This document shows positions 15,021 through 22,082 of a stretch of 26,211 nt of DNA, piece after piece. Both the position numbers and the translations under genes were made by a program. Within the stretch, counting starts at the first letter, position 1. Every line of letters begins with the position of its first letter. Origin of the DNA: an uncultured Ruminococcus sp. (GTDB lineage: Bacteria > Bacillota > Clostridia > Oscillospirales > Ruminococcaceae); contig USCU01000003.1 of assembly GCA_900553335.1 (NCBI GenBank), positions 1-26,211 on the forward strand, read 5' to 3'. Below the pieces are notes generated by a model. That model saw nothing but the letters and a program-made list of their open reading frames with translations, made no database searches and had not been told where the DNA came from.

Positions 15021-15095
15021 TGGCCATATAGCTTAAAAAGAGCGTTGTAAATCTTTCGAGGTAACAAAGGTGTCGGTTTAAGTCCGACTTGGCTA
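15021..15095 (+). ncRNA. Possible tRNA-like cloverleaf RNA upstream of the zinc-ribbon gene
   Basis: The closing stem TGGCCA (15021-15026) pairs with TGGCTA (15090-15095). Three arms lie inside it: GCTT/GAGC with loop AAAAA (15031-15043), ATCTTT/AAAGGT with a 9-nt loop (15051-15071), and GTCGG/CCGAC with the 7-nt loop TTTAAGT (15072-15088), which resembles a tRNA T arm. A tyrosine-type string TTGTAAA occurs at 15045-15051 but is not presented by a proper anticodon stem, the D-like loop is too short and there is no CCA end. It is not a canonical tRNA. It may be a degenerate tRNA, a structured leader element, or chance pairing. Confidence 0.35.
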
Positions 15096-15120
15096 ATAAA
15101 TTTAAGCGAGGGAAAATGGT

Positions 15121-15399
15121 ATGTTTCAAGACAAAACATTAGTCTGCAAGGACTGCGGCAACGAGTTTACTTTTACCGCCGGCGAGCAGGAGTTTTATGC
15201 TGAAAAAGGCTTTGAAAACGAGCCTTCAAGATGTAAAGCTTGCCGTGACGCTAAGAAGTCAAGAGTCAGACAGTCAAAAGAGTATTTTACAGCGACTTGT
15301 GCAGCTTGTGGAGGAGAAGCGAGAGTTCCTTTTAAGCCAAGCGAGGACAGACCTGTATATTGCAGCGATTGCTTTGCTAAAATGAAAGAAGCAGAGTAG
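15121..15399 (+). CDS. Small double zinc-ribbon protein
   Basis: A 92-residue cytosolic protein with three CxxC pairs and likely two zinc sites: Cys9/Cys12 with Cys38/Cys41, then Cys60/Cys63 with Cys81/Cys84. The first part, KTLVCKDCGNEFTFTAGEQ then FYAEKGFENEPSRCKACR, matches a widespread but uncharacterised zinc-ribbon family in Clostridia. The second ribbon is ATCAACGGEARVPF and VYCSDC. A GAGGG ribosome-binding site precedes the ATG. It is monocistronic, with a strong terminator immediately after. The family's role is not established; nucleic-acid or protein binding is the usual guess. Confidence 0.88.
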   Translation: MFQDKTLVCKDCGNEFTFTAGEQEFYAEKGFENEPSRCKACRDAKKSRVRQSKEYFTATCAACGGEARVPFKPSEDRPVYCSDCFAKMKEAE

Positions 15400-15406
15400 A
15401 GAAGAC

Positions 15407-15434
15407 GAAGCGGATTTATATATCCGCTTCTTTT
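15407..15434 (+). terminator. Rho-independent terminator after the zinc-ribbon gene
   Basis: GAAGCGGAT (15407-15415) and ATCCGCTTC (15422-15430) form a perfect 9-bp stem with a 6-nt loop, followed by TTTTC TTTTG. The next promoter begins within eight bases. Confidence 0.93.
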
Positions 15435-15441
15435 CTTTTGT

Positions 15442-15470
15442 TTGACTTTTCCCCTGATTTAATATATACT
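15442..15470 (+). promoter_or_regulatory. Sigma-A promoter of the five-gene operon
   Basis: TTGACT (15442-15447), 17 bp, TATACT (15465-15470): only one mismatch in each hexamer. Transcription should start near 15477, leaving a leader of about 24 nt before the ATG at 15501. The sites lie just after a terminator, so this is the operon's own promoter. Confidence 0.85.
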
Positions 15471-15500
15471 GTTTTTATTATATCTAGTATTGGTGATGAA

Positions 15501-16322
15501 ATGAAAAAAATTACGGCAATATTAAAATCTGAAATTATTATAGCGGCTGTTTCATGGCTTTTATCTTTTATTGTTATGACTGTGTGCTGGGTTGCCCGAA
15601 TTAAAGGAAGCTATTTAAATTATTACACAGGAATTATGATAACAGCTTTTGCAGCGATCTTTTTTACGCTGAATGCAATATATGCGGTCGTTTGGCTTAT
15701 AAAAAACACAAAGAAAAAGCGTCTTTTAAATTACCGTGATGAAAACGGATACAGTGACGAATATTTTGAAGCCTTGCAGGATAGGCTTAATACAAGTGCA
15801 AAGTTTTCGGCTGTTTTTAAAAACGCATTGCTTTTGTGCGGCGAGTATGCAGATGCAAGCAGATTTGATAAAGCGCTGGAAGCTATTAGGATTATAGACG
15901 GCGATAGATGCAATACTTCCCAAAAATCAAGGCTTGCCTCGGAATATTTGAAAATATATTCGTTAATGAAAGACGAAGAGAAGGCGAAGAGCTTATACAT
16001 TGTTTTAAATGAAATTTTATTTTCGGCAAAGCTTAGGGACGATGTCTTGGCATATGCCGAGTATTCAAAGTTGCTTTATTTTTATCTTGCAAATGATTAT
16101 GAACAAGCGATAAAAAGCGCATCCCTGACAATCAAAATGTCGGATAGCAAAAAGCTTAAAACTGATGCTGGGTTAATGCTTGCTCTGTCGAGCCTTAAAA
16201 GCGGTGATAAGGAAGTCGCAAAGCGTTATGCAGGTAAGTTCAGTAAATACATATCAACTCCGGCACAAAAAGAAAATCTTTTGTCTTTGATGACAGCAAT
16301 CGAGAGGGCTTACGGAATATGA
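15501..16322 (+). CDS. Membrane protein with a helical, possibly TPR-like soluble domain
   Basis: About 273 residues. Two N-terminal membrane spans (about residues 12-32 and 45-68) are followed by a basic KNTKKKR segment and about 200 residues of helical sequence. That part has paired-helix character, with FDKALEAIRIIDGD, EYLKIYSLMKDEEKAKSLY and LANDYEQAIKSASLTIKMSD, suggesting tetratricopeptide-like repeats and so protein binding. I do not recognise a named family. A longer reading from 15438 would begin inside the promoter, so the ATG at 15501, preceded by GGTGAT at 15491-15496, is chosen. The stop overlaps the next gene's ATG by 4 nt (ATGA). Confidence 0.72.
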   Translation: MKKITAILKSEIIIAAVSWLLSFIVMTVCWVARIKGSYLNYYTGIMITAFAAIFFTLNAIYAVVWLIKNTKKKRLLNYRDENGYSDEYFEALQDRLNTSAKFSAVFKNALLLCGEYADASRFDKALEAIRIIDGDRCNTSQKSRLASEYLKIYSLMKDEEKAKSLYIVLNEILFSAKLRDDVLAYAEYSKLLYFYLANDYEQAIKSASLTIKMSDSKKLKTDAGLMLALSSLKSGDKEVAKRYAGKFSKYISTPAQKENLLSLMTAIERAYGI

Positions 16323-16963
16323 ATATAGACAAATTTAAGGGATATATTTTTGATCTGGACGGAACGCTGCTTGATTCATTTGGGGTTTGGAATACCGTTG
16401 ATGAGCTTTTTTTAAGCAAAAGAGGATTTGAAGTTCCGAGTGATTACTCAAGAGAGATCTCAGCACTCGGATTTGATGCGGCAGCTGATTATACTATTAA
16501 AAGATTTGGGCTTGATGATAAAAAAGAGGATATAATAAAAGAGTGGAACAGTATCGCCGCCTTGCTTTTTGCAAATGATGTTAAGCTGTTTGACGGTACA
16601 AAAGAATATCTTTTTAAACTTAAACAGAGCGGCAAAAAGCTCTCGATTGCAACGGCTTCGCATAACGAACTGCTAGTTCCTTGCCTTAAAAATAACGGTA
16701 TCTATGAACTTTTTGATGCGATTGTAACGGTATATGAAGCTAAAAAAGGTAAAAAGCATCCGGATATTTATTTAAAATGTGCTGAGAAAATGAAGCTTAA
16801 GGTATCGGAATGCGTTGTGTTTGAAGATGTTCCGATTGCGATTTCATCAGCAAAATCCGCAGGATTTAAAACGATTGCGCATTTAAGTCACGGAAATATT
16901 GCTGATCATGAAGAATTGATAAAGCTAAGCGATAAAACGATAGAAGGATATGAAAAACTATGA
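16319..16963 (+). CDS. HAD-superfamily phosphatase / phosphoglucomutase-like hydrolase
   Basis: A 214-residue HAD protein of the beta-phosphoglucomutase-like subfamily. Motif I is FDLDGTLLDS with nucleophile Asp12 and acid-base Asp14. Motif II Thr lies in LSIATAS, the motif III Lys in KGKKHPDIYLKC, and motif IV is CVVFEDVPIAISSAKSAGF. A helical cap domain lies between motif I and motif II, as in small phospho-sugar phosphatases. The substrate cannot be predicted. The gene is coupled at both ends by ATGA overlaps. Confidence 0.9.
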   Translation: MNIDKFKGYIFDLDGTLLDSFGVWNTVDELFLSKRGFEVPSDYSREISALGFDAAADYTIKRFGLDDKKEDIIKEWNSIAALLFANDVKLFDGTKEYLFKLKQSGKKLSIATASHNELLVPCLKNNGIYELFDAIVTVYEAKKGKKHPDIYLKCAEKMKLKVSECVVFEDVPIAISSAKSAGFKTIAHLSHGNIADHEELIKLSDKTIEGYEKL

Positions 16964-17358
16964 AAGAAGTAATATTAAATGCCAAAATGAAATCGGAGCA
17001 AACAGTTGACACTTCAAAAACGGCAGCGTATGTCGGAAGCGGAACGGCAAGAGTTTTTGCTACTCCTATGATGGTTGCGCTAATGGAAAATGCGGCGCTT
17101 AAGTGTCTTAATCAATTTTTAGACGAGGGCGAAACGAGCGTTGGAATATATATTGCGGCGACACACGTTTCAGCAACTCCTATGGATATGGACGTTTATG
17201 CAATAGCAGAAATAGTGGGAGCTGAGGGAAGAAAAGTGGATTTTAAAATAACAGCATATGACAAATGCGGAGTAATAGGAGAAGCAGAGCATTCAAGAGT
17301 TGTTGTGTATGGCGAAAAATTTGAAAATAAGGCTAACGAAAAGCTTAAGAATGTTTGA
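16960..17358 (+). CDS. FlK-like hotdog-fold thioesterase
   Basis: A 132-residue hotdog protein resembling fluoroacetyl-CoA thioesterase FlK and its many uncharacterised relatives. Candidate catalytic residues are Thr35 (FATPMMV), Glu43 (LMENAA) and His69 (ATHVSATP). Their spacings of 8 and 26 residues equal those of the Thr42/Glu50/His76 triad known in FlK. The strand motif VVVYGEKF closes the fold. This argues for acyl-CoA hydrolysis, with no evidence that fluoroacetate is the substrate. It is coupled to the HAD gene by an ATGA overlap. The neighbouring lipase and phosphatase genes suggest housekeeping of acyl or phospho compounds. Confidence 0.87.
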   Translation: MKEVILNAKMKSEQTVDTSKTAAYVGSGTARVFATPMMVALMENAALKCLNQFLDEGETSVGIYIAATHVSATPMDMDVYAIAEIVGAEGRKVDFKITAYDKCGVIGEAEHSRVVVYGEKFENKANEKLKNV

Positions 17359-17384
17359 TGTTTATAATCGGAGGCGGACAAAAA

Positions 17385-18236
17385 ATGAAGACAGCTATTG
17401 TTTTTGAGGGCGGTGCAAGCAGAAGTTTGTTTTCCTGCGGAGTGATGGACGTTCTTTTGAAAAATGAGATTTACAGCGATTATGTAATTGGCGCTTCTGC
17501 CGGAATTTCAATGGGAGTTTCATATACGTCACGTCAGTATCGCAGAAATTATGAAATAACTAAAAAATATATGTCGGATAAAAGATATATGGGAGCAAGT
17601 CACCTTATAGATAGAAAGAATAAGAGTTATTATAATCTTGATTTTGTGTTTGATGAAATCCCAAATAAACTGATTCCTTTCGACTATGAATCATATGAAA
17701 AATATAAAGGAAACTGTATTGCGGTTGTGACAAACGTAAATACAGGAAAACCTGAATATATAGAAGTAGAGGCTGAGGACAAAGGCTTTACCGCTTTACG
17801 GGCAAGCTGTGCTTTGCCGATATTGTTTCCGATGATTGAAATAAACGGAGAAAAGTATCTTGACGGCGGAATTTCTGATGCTGTGCCGTATGAAAGGGCC
17901 ATTTCGGACGGCTGTGATAAGGTGATAGTCGTTTTAACAAGAGAAAGAGGATACATAAAGAAAACCGATCCTTCTGTTAAGCTTGCTTGTAAGCTTTACA
18001 AAAAGTATCCAGGACTTTGCGAATGTCTTAAAAACAGAGCGCAAAACTATAACGAGCAGATAAAAAGGCTTAGGGAGGCTGAAAATTCAGGAAAGGTTTT
18101 TGTAATAGAACCGCTTTCCACAATGGGAGTCAGAAGAACTGAGAAGCGTTGGAAAAAGCTGTTGCCTCTCTATAATCACGGTGAAGAGATGACCGAGCTT
18201 AAGCTGCGTGTGTTAAAAAAATATCTGGAGGAATAG
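17385..18236 (+). CDS. Patatin-like phospholipase
   Basis: A 283-residue patatin-family hydrolase with a Ser-Asp dyad. The oxyanion segment is EGGASRSLFSCGVMDVLL, the nucleophile elbow GASAG holds Ser38, and the catalytic Asp160 lies in YLDGGISDAVP. The C-terminal 80 residues are Lys/Arg-rich helix, as in small bacterial patatins related to the YlbK/YjjU group. Such enzymes cleave acyl ester bonds in lipids; the natural substrate is unknown. Although an in-frame start at 17355 exists, GGAGGCGG at 17370-17377 fits the ATG at 17385. The gap from the thioesterase is 26 nt and to the phosphoesterase 2 nt. Confidence 0.92.
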   Translation: MKTAIVFEGGASRSLFSCGVMDVLLKNEIYSDYVIGASAGISMGVSYTSRQYRRNYEITKKYMSDKRYMGASHLIDRKNKSYYNLDFVFDEIPNKLIPFDYESYEKYKGNCIAVVTNVNTGKPEYIEVEAEDKGFTALRASCALPILFPMIEINGEKYLDGGISDAVPYERAISDGCDKVIVVLTRERGYIKKTDPSVKLACKLYKKYPGLCECLKNRAQNYNEQIKRLREAENSGKVFVIEPLSTMGVRRTEKRWKKLLPLYNHGEEMTELKLRVLKKYLEE

Positions 18237-18238
18237 AG

Positions 18239-19075
18239 ATGCCTTATAAAATAATCATTGCAGCAGTTATATTATTTATTAGTATATTTGTGGTATATCA
18301 TAACACACGGCTTAAAACAACCTCTAAAACGCTGACTATAAAAAAACTTCCAAAAAGCTTTGACAGCTTAAAGATTGCAGTCATATCTGATCTCCATAAA
18401 AAAAGCTTTGGAAAAAGCAATTACAGACTTATTAATCTAATAAAAGAAGCGTCCCCCGATATGATATTTTTCCCAGGAGATCTTATAAGCCGGTTTGAAA
18501 CCACAATCAAATCGCATACTGAGCTTGTTTTAGCTCTTTCAAAAATTGCACCTGTTTATTATACCTACGGAAATCATGAGGTTGATGCCGAAGAGGATAT
18601 GCGGGAGCAGATTAAAAAGCTTCCTATGACATTTCTTTTAAACGAAGCTGTAAAAATAGAAAAAGGCAGCGAATTTATAAATATTGCAGGTGTTTATTTT
18701 GAGTCAGAATACTATAGAAACAAAAGCGGGGGATACAGAAATCTTCCATCGGTAGGTTTTGAGGACATTCAAGATCGAATCGGTGATAAGCCTGAGGGCT
18801 TTACGCTTCTTTTGGCGCACAACCCCGATTATTTCCCTGCATATGCAAAGTGGGGAGCTGATATAACCTTCAGCGGACATGTTCACGGCGGAGTTGTCAG
18901 AATAGGAGGAAAAGGACTTTTACACCCTGAACGAAGATTTTTCCCGACATACTCGGCAGGCATTTACAAAATTGGCGACAAAGTGCTTGCGCTTACAGCA
19001 GGACTTGGAAAATTCAGGTTGTTTAATGCGTCTGAGGTTATGATTATTACTCTTAAAAATGAATTTTATAAATAA
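18239..19075 (+). CDS. Membrane-anchored metallophosphoesterase (YkuE/YaeI type)
   Basis: A 278-residue calcineurin-like phosphoesterase with one N-terminal membrane anchor (about residues 4-20). All metal-binding motifs are present: SDLH (Asp51, His53), PGDLI (Asp81), YGNHE (Asn112, His113), LAHNP (His194) and SGHVHGG (His214, His216). The layout matches the YkuE/YaeI group; YaeI of Escherichia coli is reported as a UDP-2,3-diacylglucosamine-type phosphodiesterase, but the Gram-positive relatives have no agreed substrate. It is the last gene of the five-gene operon and is followed by a strong terminator. Confidence 0.92.
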   Translation: MPYKIIIAAVILFISIFVVYHNTRLKTTSKTLTIKKLPKSFDSLKIAVISDLHKKSFGKSNYRLINLIKEASPDMIFFPGDLISRFETTIKSHTELVLALSKIAPVYYTYGNHEVDAEEDMREQIKKLPMTFLLNEAVKIEKGSEFINIAGVYFESEYYRNKSGGYRNLPSVGFEDIQDRIGDKPEGFTLLLAHNPDYFPAYAKWGADITFSGHVHGGVVRIGGKGLLHPERRFFPTYSAGIYKIGDKVLALTAGLGKFRLFNASEVMIITLKNEFYK

Positions 19076-19076
19076 C

Positions 19077-19111
19077 AAAATGCACCGTAGGCATTACTTG
19101 CGGTGCATTTT
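19077..19111 (+). terminator. Rho-independent terminator of the five-gene operon
   Basis: AAAATGCACCG (19077-19087) pairs perfectly with CGGTGCATTTT (19101-19111), closing a 13-nt loop. The A and T runs at the two ends would let it work on both strands. Confidence 0.92.
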
Positions 19112-19143
19112 ACTATTTAGCTTTTGTTTAACAGATTATTAAG

Positions 19144-19162
19144 TTTGTCATGATTTGTCGAA
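19144..19162 (+). promoter_or_regulatory. Two Spo0A-box-like sites, 10 bp apart
   Basis: TTTGTCATG (19144-19152) and TTTGTCGAA (19154-19162) are 10 bp apart in the same direction. The second is a full match to the Spo0A binding consensus (core TGTCGAA) and the first matches its 5' part. They lie about 90 bp upstream of the -35 element of the protease gene. Binding by Spo0A is a hypothesis based on the sequence match. The rest of the 300-bp gap from the terminator to the protease ATG holds only the promoter and a small hairpin (CAGTG/CACTG, 19307-19329). Confidence 0.4.
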
Positions 19163-19251
19163 GAATGTCTTACAATATGGTTGTTCTCACAATGCATCAA
19201 AGTTGGTTTTGTTAGAAATTCACAAAATTTTTAAATAATATTCAAAAGTAA

Positions 19252-19280
19252 TTGACATAATAAGGTAATAATGTTAAAAT
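19252..19280 (+). promoter_or_regulatory. Sigma-A promoter of the protease-lipoprotein operon
   Basis: TTGACA (19252-19257), a 17-bp spacer and TAAAAT (19275-19280): a perfect -35 and a near-perfect -10. The start site should be near 19287, giving a leader of about 90 nt. TTGCAG repeats at 19285-19290 and 19297-19302 overlap the likely start. Confidence 0.87.
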
Positions 19281-19375
19281 ATAGTTGCAGATATATTTGC
19301 AGTTGCCAGTGAATTTAAGCTTACCACTGCTTGAAAACTAAGGAATTTATAATTGACTGGAAATGGAGGGCAAAA

Positions 19376-20323
19376 ATGAAACGTAACATCAAAAATATTG
19401 TAATGTCGTTTGGATTAAGCGTATTATTATTGTTTACTATGTCATCAAACATGGCGTGGGCAGATGATAAAAGTGCAGATAATATACAACATTATGTTGT
19501 ATATAGCAAGGATTTAACAACAGGTGTGGAAGAGTATGAAACCCTTAGTTTTAATCCTTATGAGATGTGTGAAGATACTCAAGGATATGTACCAGTTGGA
19601 GATGAAATGATTAGCAATACCGAATGCGATGTTTCCCCAAATTCGGTTATCGGAAGTGATACCAGACAGGAAATTATGAAAACATCTGATTTTCCGTATA
19701 AAGCTATTTGTAAGGTAGTAACAACATGGTATAATACGAAGTATGGAACTGTTAAAGGACATGGAACAGGATTTATGATTCATAATTACTATATGCTTAC
19801 AGCAGGGCATAATATTTATGAACCTGAATTTGGAGGATACTGCGATAAAGTAGAGGTATACCCGGCAAGAAATAGGATTTACGCACCATATGGGCCTTAT
19901 AATGGAGTTGAAGCAAAAGTCACAAATGAGTTTGTTGAGGATGTTGATGATCAGGCCGAGGATTGGGCACTGGTTAAACTAAATAGTGACGTTGGCTCCA
20001 CTACAGGGTACTTCGGTTTGGATATAAGTACAAACGGATATGATTTGCTGCAAAAAAATATAAGTGTAACAGGATATCCTATGGATAAATCAGATGGTGG
20101 TGTAGGAATGTGGAAGGGTACGGGAACTGTAAAAACTCAAAATATGTATGAAATAGGATATACTTGTGATACATATAAAGGGGATAGTGGTTCGCCGGTA
20201 TATCTTTCTAACAATAGGGTAGTCGCTATTCATGTTAGAGGGATTAATCCAACTAATGATTATAATGAGGGTACGAAAATTAACTCGAAGGTATCCGGTC
20301 TTATTAATTTATGGATACCTTAA
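19376..20323 (+). CDS. Secreted trypsin-like (V8/glutamyl endopeptidase type) serine protease
   Basis: A 315-residue exported S1-fold protease. A classical signal peptide (basic KRNIKN, hydrophobic MSFGLSVLLLFTM, cleavage probably after AWA) is followed by a propeptide-like stretch of about 95 residues. The catalytic triad is visible as His145 (TAGHNIY), Asp196 (EDWALVKL) and Ser271 (GDSGSPVY). A V8-like layout suggests cleavage after acidic residues, but the specificity pocket was not resolved. A longer reading from 19331 would put 15 residues ahead of the signal peptide; GGAGGG just before ATG 19376 decides the start. The lipoprotein gene follows 16 nt later. Confidence 0.92.
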   Translation: MKRNIKNIVMSFGLSVLLLFTMSSNMAWADDKSADNIQHYVVYSKDLTTGVEEYETLSFNPYEMCEDTQGYVPVGDEMISNTECDVSPNSVIGSDTRQEIMKTSDFPYKAICKVVTTWYNTKYGTVKGHGTGFMIHNYYMLTAGHNIYEPEFGGYCDKVEVYPARNRIYAPYGPYNGVEAKVTNEFVEDVDDQAEDWALVKLNSDVGSTTGYFGLDISTNGYDLLQKNISVTGYPMDKSDGGVGMWKGTGTVKTQNMYEIGYTCDTYKGDSGSPVYLSNNRVVAIHVRGINPTNDYNEGTKINSKVSGLINLWIP

Positions 20324-20339
20324 TGGGGAGGGCTTTGCC

Positions 20340-20975
20340 ATGAAAATAAAAATTATTGCTTTAGCATTTCTTTGTATGCTTATGCTGGTAGGCTGTACGG
20401 AAGATTCTTCGTCAGAAAAATCTAAGACAACAAGCACAACCCCTACAACTACTACCGCTCACGAAGACATTTCATTTGAAGCTACGGTGATTAAAGCGGA
20501 TGACGGACATGTTGGTTTGATAGAGTCTGACTATGTCATAGATTCTGCTAACGGTAAAATAGGTAAGGCGCGTCTGGAATACGATGACAGCGTTGAAGTT
20601 GATTCTGACATTAAAGAATGGGATAAAATAAAAATTACTGTATGGGGAGATGTTATAGGAATGAAAGAATCATATCCTCCTATTATATTTGATATAAAGA
20701 GCATTGAAAAAATAGGCGAAAGTAAAGAAAACTCTTTTGAAGCTACAGTGATTAAAGCGGATGACGGATATATTACGTTGGTAGATGCTGAATTATCCTA
20801 CGGTAACGGAGAGAAAGTCGGTGAGTCAAGACTTGAATGCGATGACAGCGTTGAGATTCCTTCTGATATTGAAGAGGGCGACAAATTAAAGGTTACTGTT
20901 GGGCAAGATTTCTCAATTATAGAAACTGGTCCTCCGATTATAACCAATATAAAGAGTATAGAAAAAATAAGCTGA
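20340..20975 (+). CDS. Lipoprotein with two copies of one beta-rich domain
   Basis: A 211-residue lipoprotein: signal MKIKIIALAFLCMLMLVGC with the lipobox cysteine at position 19, a Ser/Thr-rich linker, then two homologous domains at about 45-128 and 132-211. Each begins SFEATVIKADDG and ends with PPII then IKSIEKI. The duplication is also seen in DNA: 33 bp at 20475-20507 recur at 20736-20768 with one mismatch, so it is fairly recent. The domain recalls DUF3221/YobA-like OB-fold lipoproteins, but that is a tentative resemblance. The GGGGAGGG site fits ATG 20340. It is in an operon with the secreted protease, so it could be an anchor, inhibitor or partner. Confidence 0.85.
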   Translation: MKIKIIALAFLCMLMLVGCTEDSSSEKSKTTSTTPTTTTAHEDISFEATVIKADDGHVGLIESDYVIDSANGKIGKARLEYDDSVEVDSDIKEWDKIKITVWGDVIGMKESYPPIIFDIKSIEKIGESKENSFEATVIKADDGYITLVDAELSYGNGEKVGESRLECDDSVEIPSDIEEGDKLKVTVGQDFSIIETGPPIITNIKSIEKIS

Positions 20976-20993
20976 ATTTAAATCAAGTGATAC

Positions 20994-21020
20994 AGAGAGC
21001 AGATTTCTGCTCTCTTTTTT
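20994..21020 (+). terminator. Rho-independent terminator after the lipoprotein gene
   Basis: GAGAGCAG (20995-21002) pairs with CTGCTCTC (21007-21014) around the loop ATTT, followed by six T residues. It ends the protease-lipoprotein transcript. Confidence 0.93.
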
Positions 21021-21030
21021 GTTGTTAAGC

Positions 21031-21063
21031 AAAATCACCGCAGTGTATAACTGCGGTGATTTT
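21031..21063 (-). terminator. Terminator of the pheB-hom-thrB operon
   Basis: A perfect 13-bp inverted repeat (21031-21043 with 21051-21063, arms AAAATCACCGCAG and its complement) with a 7-nt loop lies 11 nt past the thrB stop. The flanking A and T runs mean it can terminate from either side, backing up the neighbouring + strand terminator. Confidence 0.9.
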
Positions 21064-21074
21064 CATCTTGATAT

Positions 21075-21962
21075 TTATATTAACTTAGTGCCTTCGTTGT
21101 CTATGTGAAATAGCTTTACGTCCCAACCGTTCAAGCCTTCTGTTTCAAGCGAAAACTTTACTTTACCTGTGAAAAATTCGTTTTCTTCATCAACGACCGC
21201 CATAACTGTCGGACCCGCTCCGCTTATGTATGCGGCATATGCTCCGTGATTGTAGGCTATGTCAAAAACTCGACGGCAGTTTGGAATAAGCTCCATTCTG
21301 TAAGGCTGATGAAGTCTGTCGTGACAGGCGGTTCGCAGGTTTTCAAATTTTCCCGTAAGAAGTGAAGCAGAGAAAAGCGCTGCGCGTGAAAGGTTATAAA
21401 CAGCGTCTTTATGCGAAATTTCTTTCGGAAGGCAAGCTCTTGCTTTTTCGGTTTTAAGCTCAAAATCGGGTATTATCGCAACAAACTTAAGTCTGGTGTT
21501 TACCTCTTGCTTAACCCAGTGAACCTTTCTGCCGTCAAATACTGCCGTTACGATTCCGCCTAAAAGGGCAGGAGCGGTATTGTCCGGATGTCCTTCTATC
21601 TGTGCGGCAAGATCAACAAGTTCATCTGCTGAAAGAGGGTTTTTCAAAATACTGTTTGCACCTGCAAGTCCTGCAACTATACAAGCAGAGGAAGAGCCGA
21701 GTCCTCTTGCCATTGGAATATTGCTCGTTTGTTCAATTTTAAGTCCCGAAAGGGTTTTTCCGCATATCTCAAAAAGATGCGAAGCAGATTCATAAATCAG
21801 GTTTGACTTATCTGTAGGAACTTTCAACCCATCAAGCGAGGTTATATCTATAGTATCGCTTTCCTCCATATTTACATAATTGTAGTATGTCATAGCAAGT
21901 CCCAACGCATCAAAGCCTGCACCTAAATTTGCGCTCGTAGCGGGAATTCTTAGCTTTATCAT
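21075..21962 (-). CDS. thrB: Homoserine kinase (ThrB)
   Basis: A 295-residue GHMP-family kinase that phosphorylates homoserine on the way to threonine. The N terminus VRIPATSANLGAGFD-like (here LRIPATSANLGAGFDALGLA) is diagnostic, and the glycine-rich ATP loop is PMARGLGSSSA (83-93). The C-terminal GHMP motif is YISGAGPTVMAVV. On the - strand, AGGAGAAAGC precedes the ATG. It is the last gene of pheB-hom-thrB; thrC is not in the window. A copy of the two-hairpin repeat separates it from hom. Confidence 0.96.
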   Translation of the reverse strand: MIKLRIPATSANLGAGFDALGLAMTYYNYVNMEESDTIDITSLDGLKVPTDKSNLIYESASHLFEICGKTLSGLKIEQTSNIPMARGLGSSSACIVAGLAGANSILKNPLSADELVDLAAQIEGHPDNTAPALLGGIVTAVFDGRKVHWVKQEVNTRLKFVAIIPDFELKTEKARACLPKEISHKDAVYNLSRAALFSASLLTGKFENLRTACHDRLHQPYRMELIPNCRRVFDIAYNHGAYAAYISGAGPTVMAVVDEENEFFTGKVKFSLETEGLNGWDVKLFHIDNEGTKLI

Positions 21963-22003
21963 TTGCTTTCTCCTTGAACTGAAAAAAGTGTTTACCAGTT
22001 TTT

Positions 22004-22073
22004 ATTTTCAATAAGGGGCGCAGCCCCGTTATTTAACGCTTTCAGTGGGAGATACAATCCCCCGCTGAAAAAA
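22004..22073 (-). repeat. Two-hairpin intergenic repeat, copy 2 (hom-thrB spacer)
   Basis: Read on the - strand, this copy has first a 31-nt hairpin (22040-22070; 14-bp stem with one mismatch, loop of 3) beginning TTTCAGCGGGGGAT, then GGGGC-TGC-GCCCC (22015-22027) followed by TTATTGAAAAT. It aligns along its whole length with the murF-ftsW copy at 7316-7382. Both copies lie between co-transcribed genes and have the same orientation relative to transcription. Confidence 0.85.
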
Positions 22074-22082
22074 TTAAGTTGT

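Noticed and set aside
15021..15096. Functional tRNA-Tyr call
   Set aside because: The T-arm, acceptor-like stem and TTGTAAA string suggested it, but there is no anticodon stem, the D-like loop is only five bases, C56 is replaced and there is no CCA end.
19285..19302. TTGCAG repeats as a possible CRISPR or iteron array
   Set aside because: Only two exact copies with irregular spacing over the transcription start; too few for an array.
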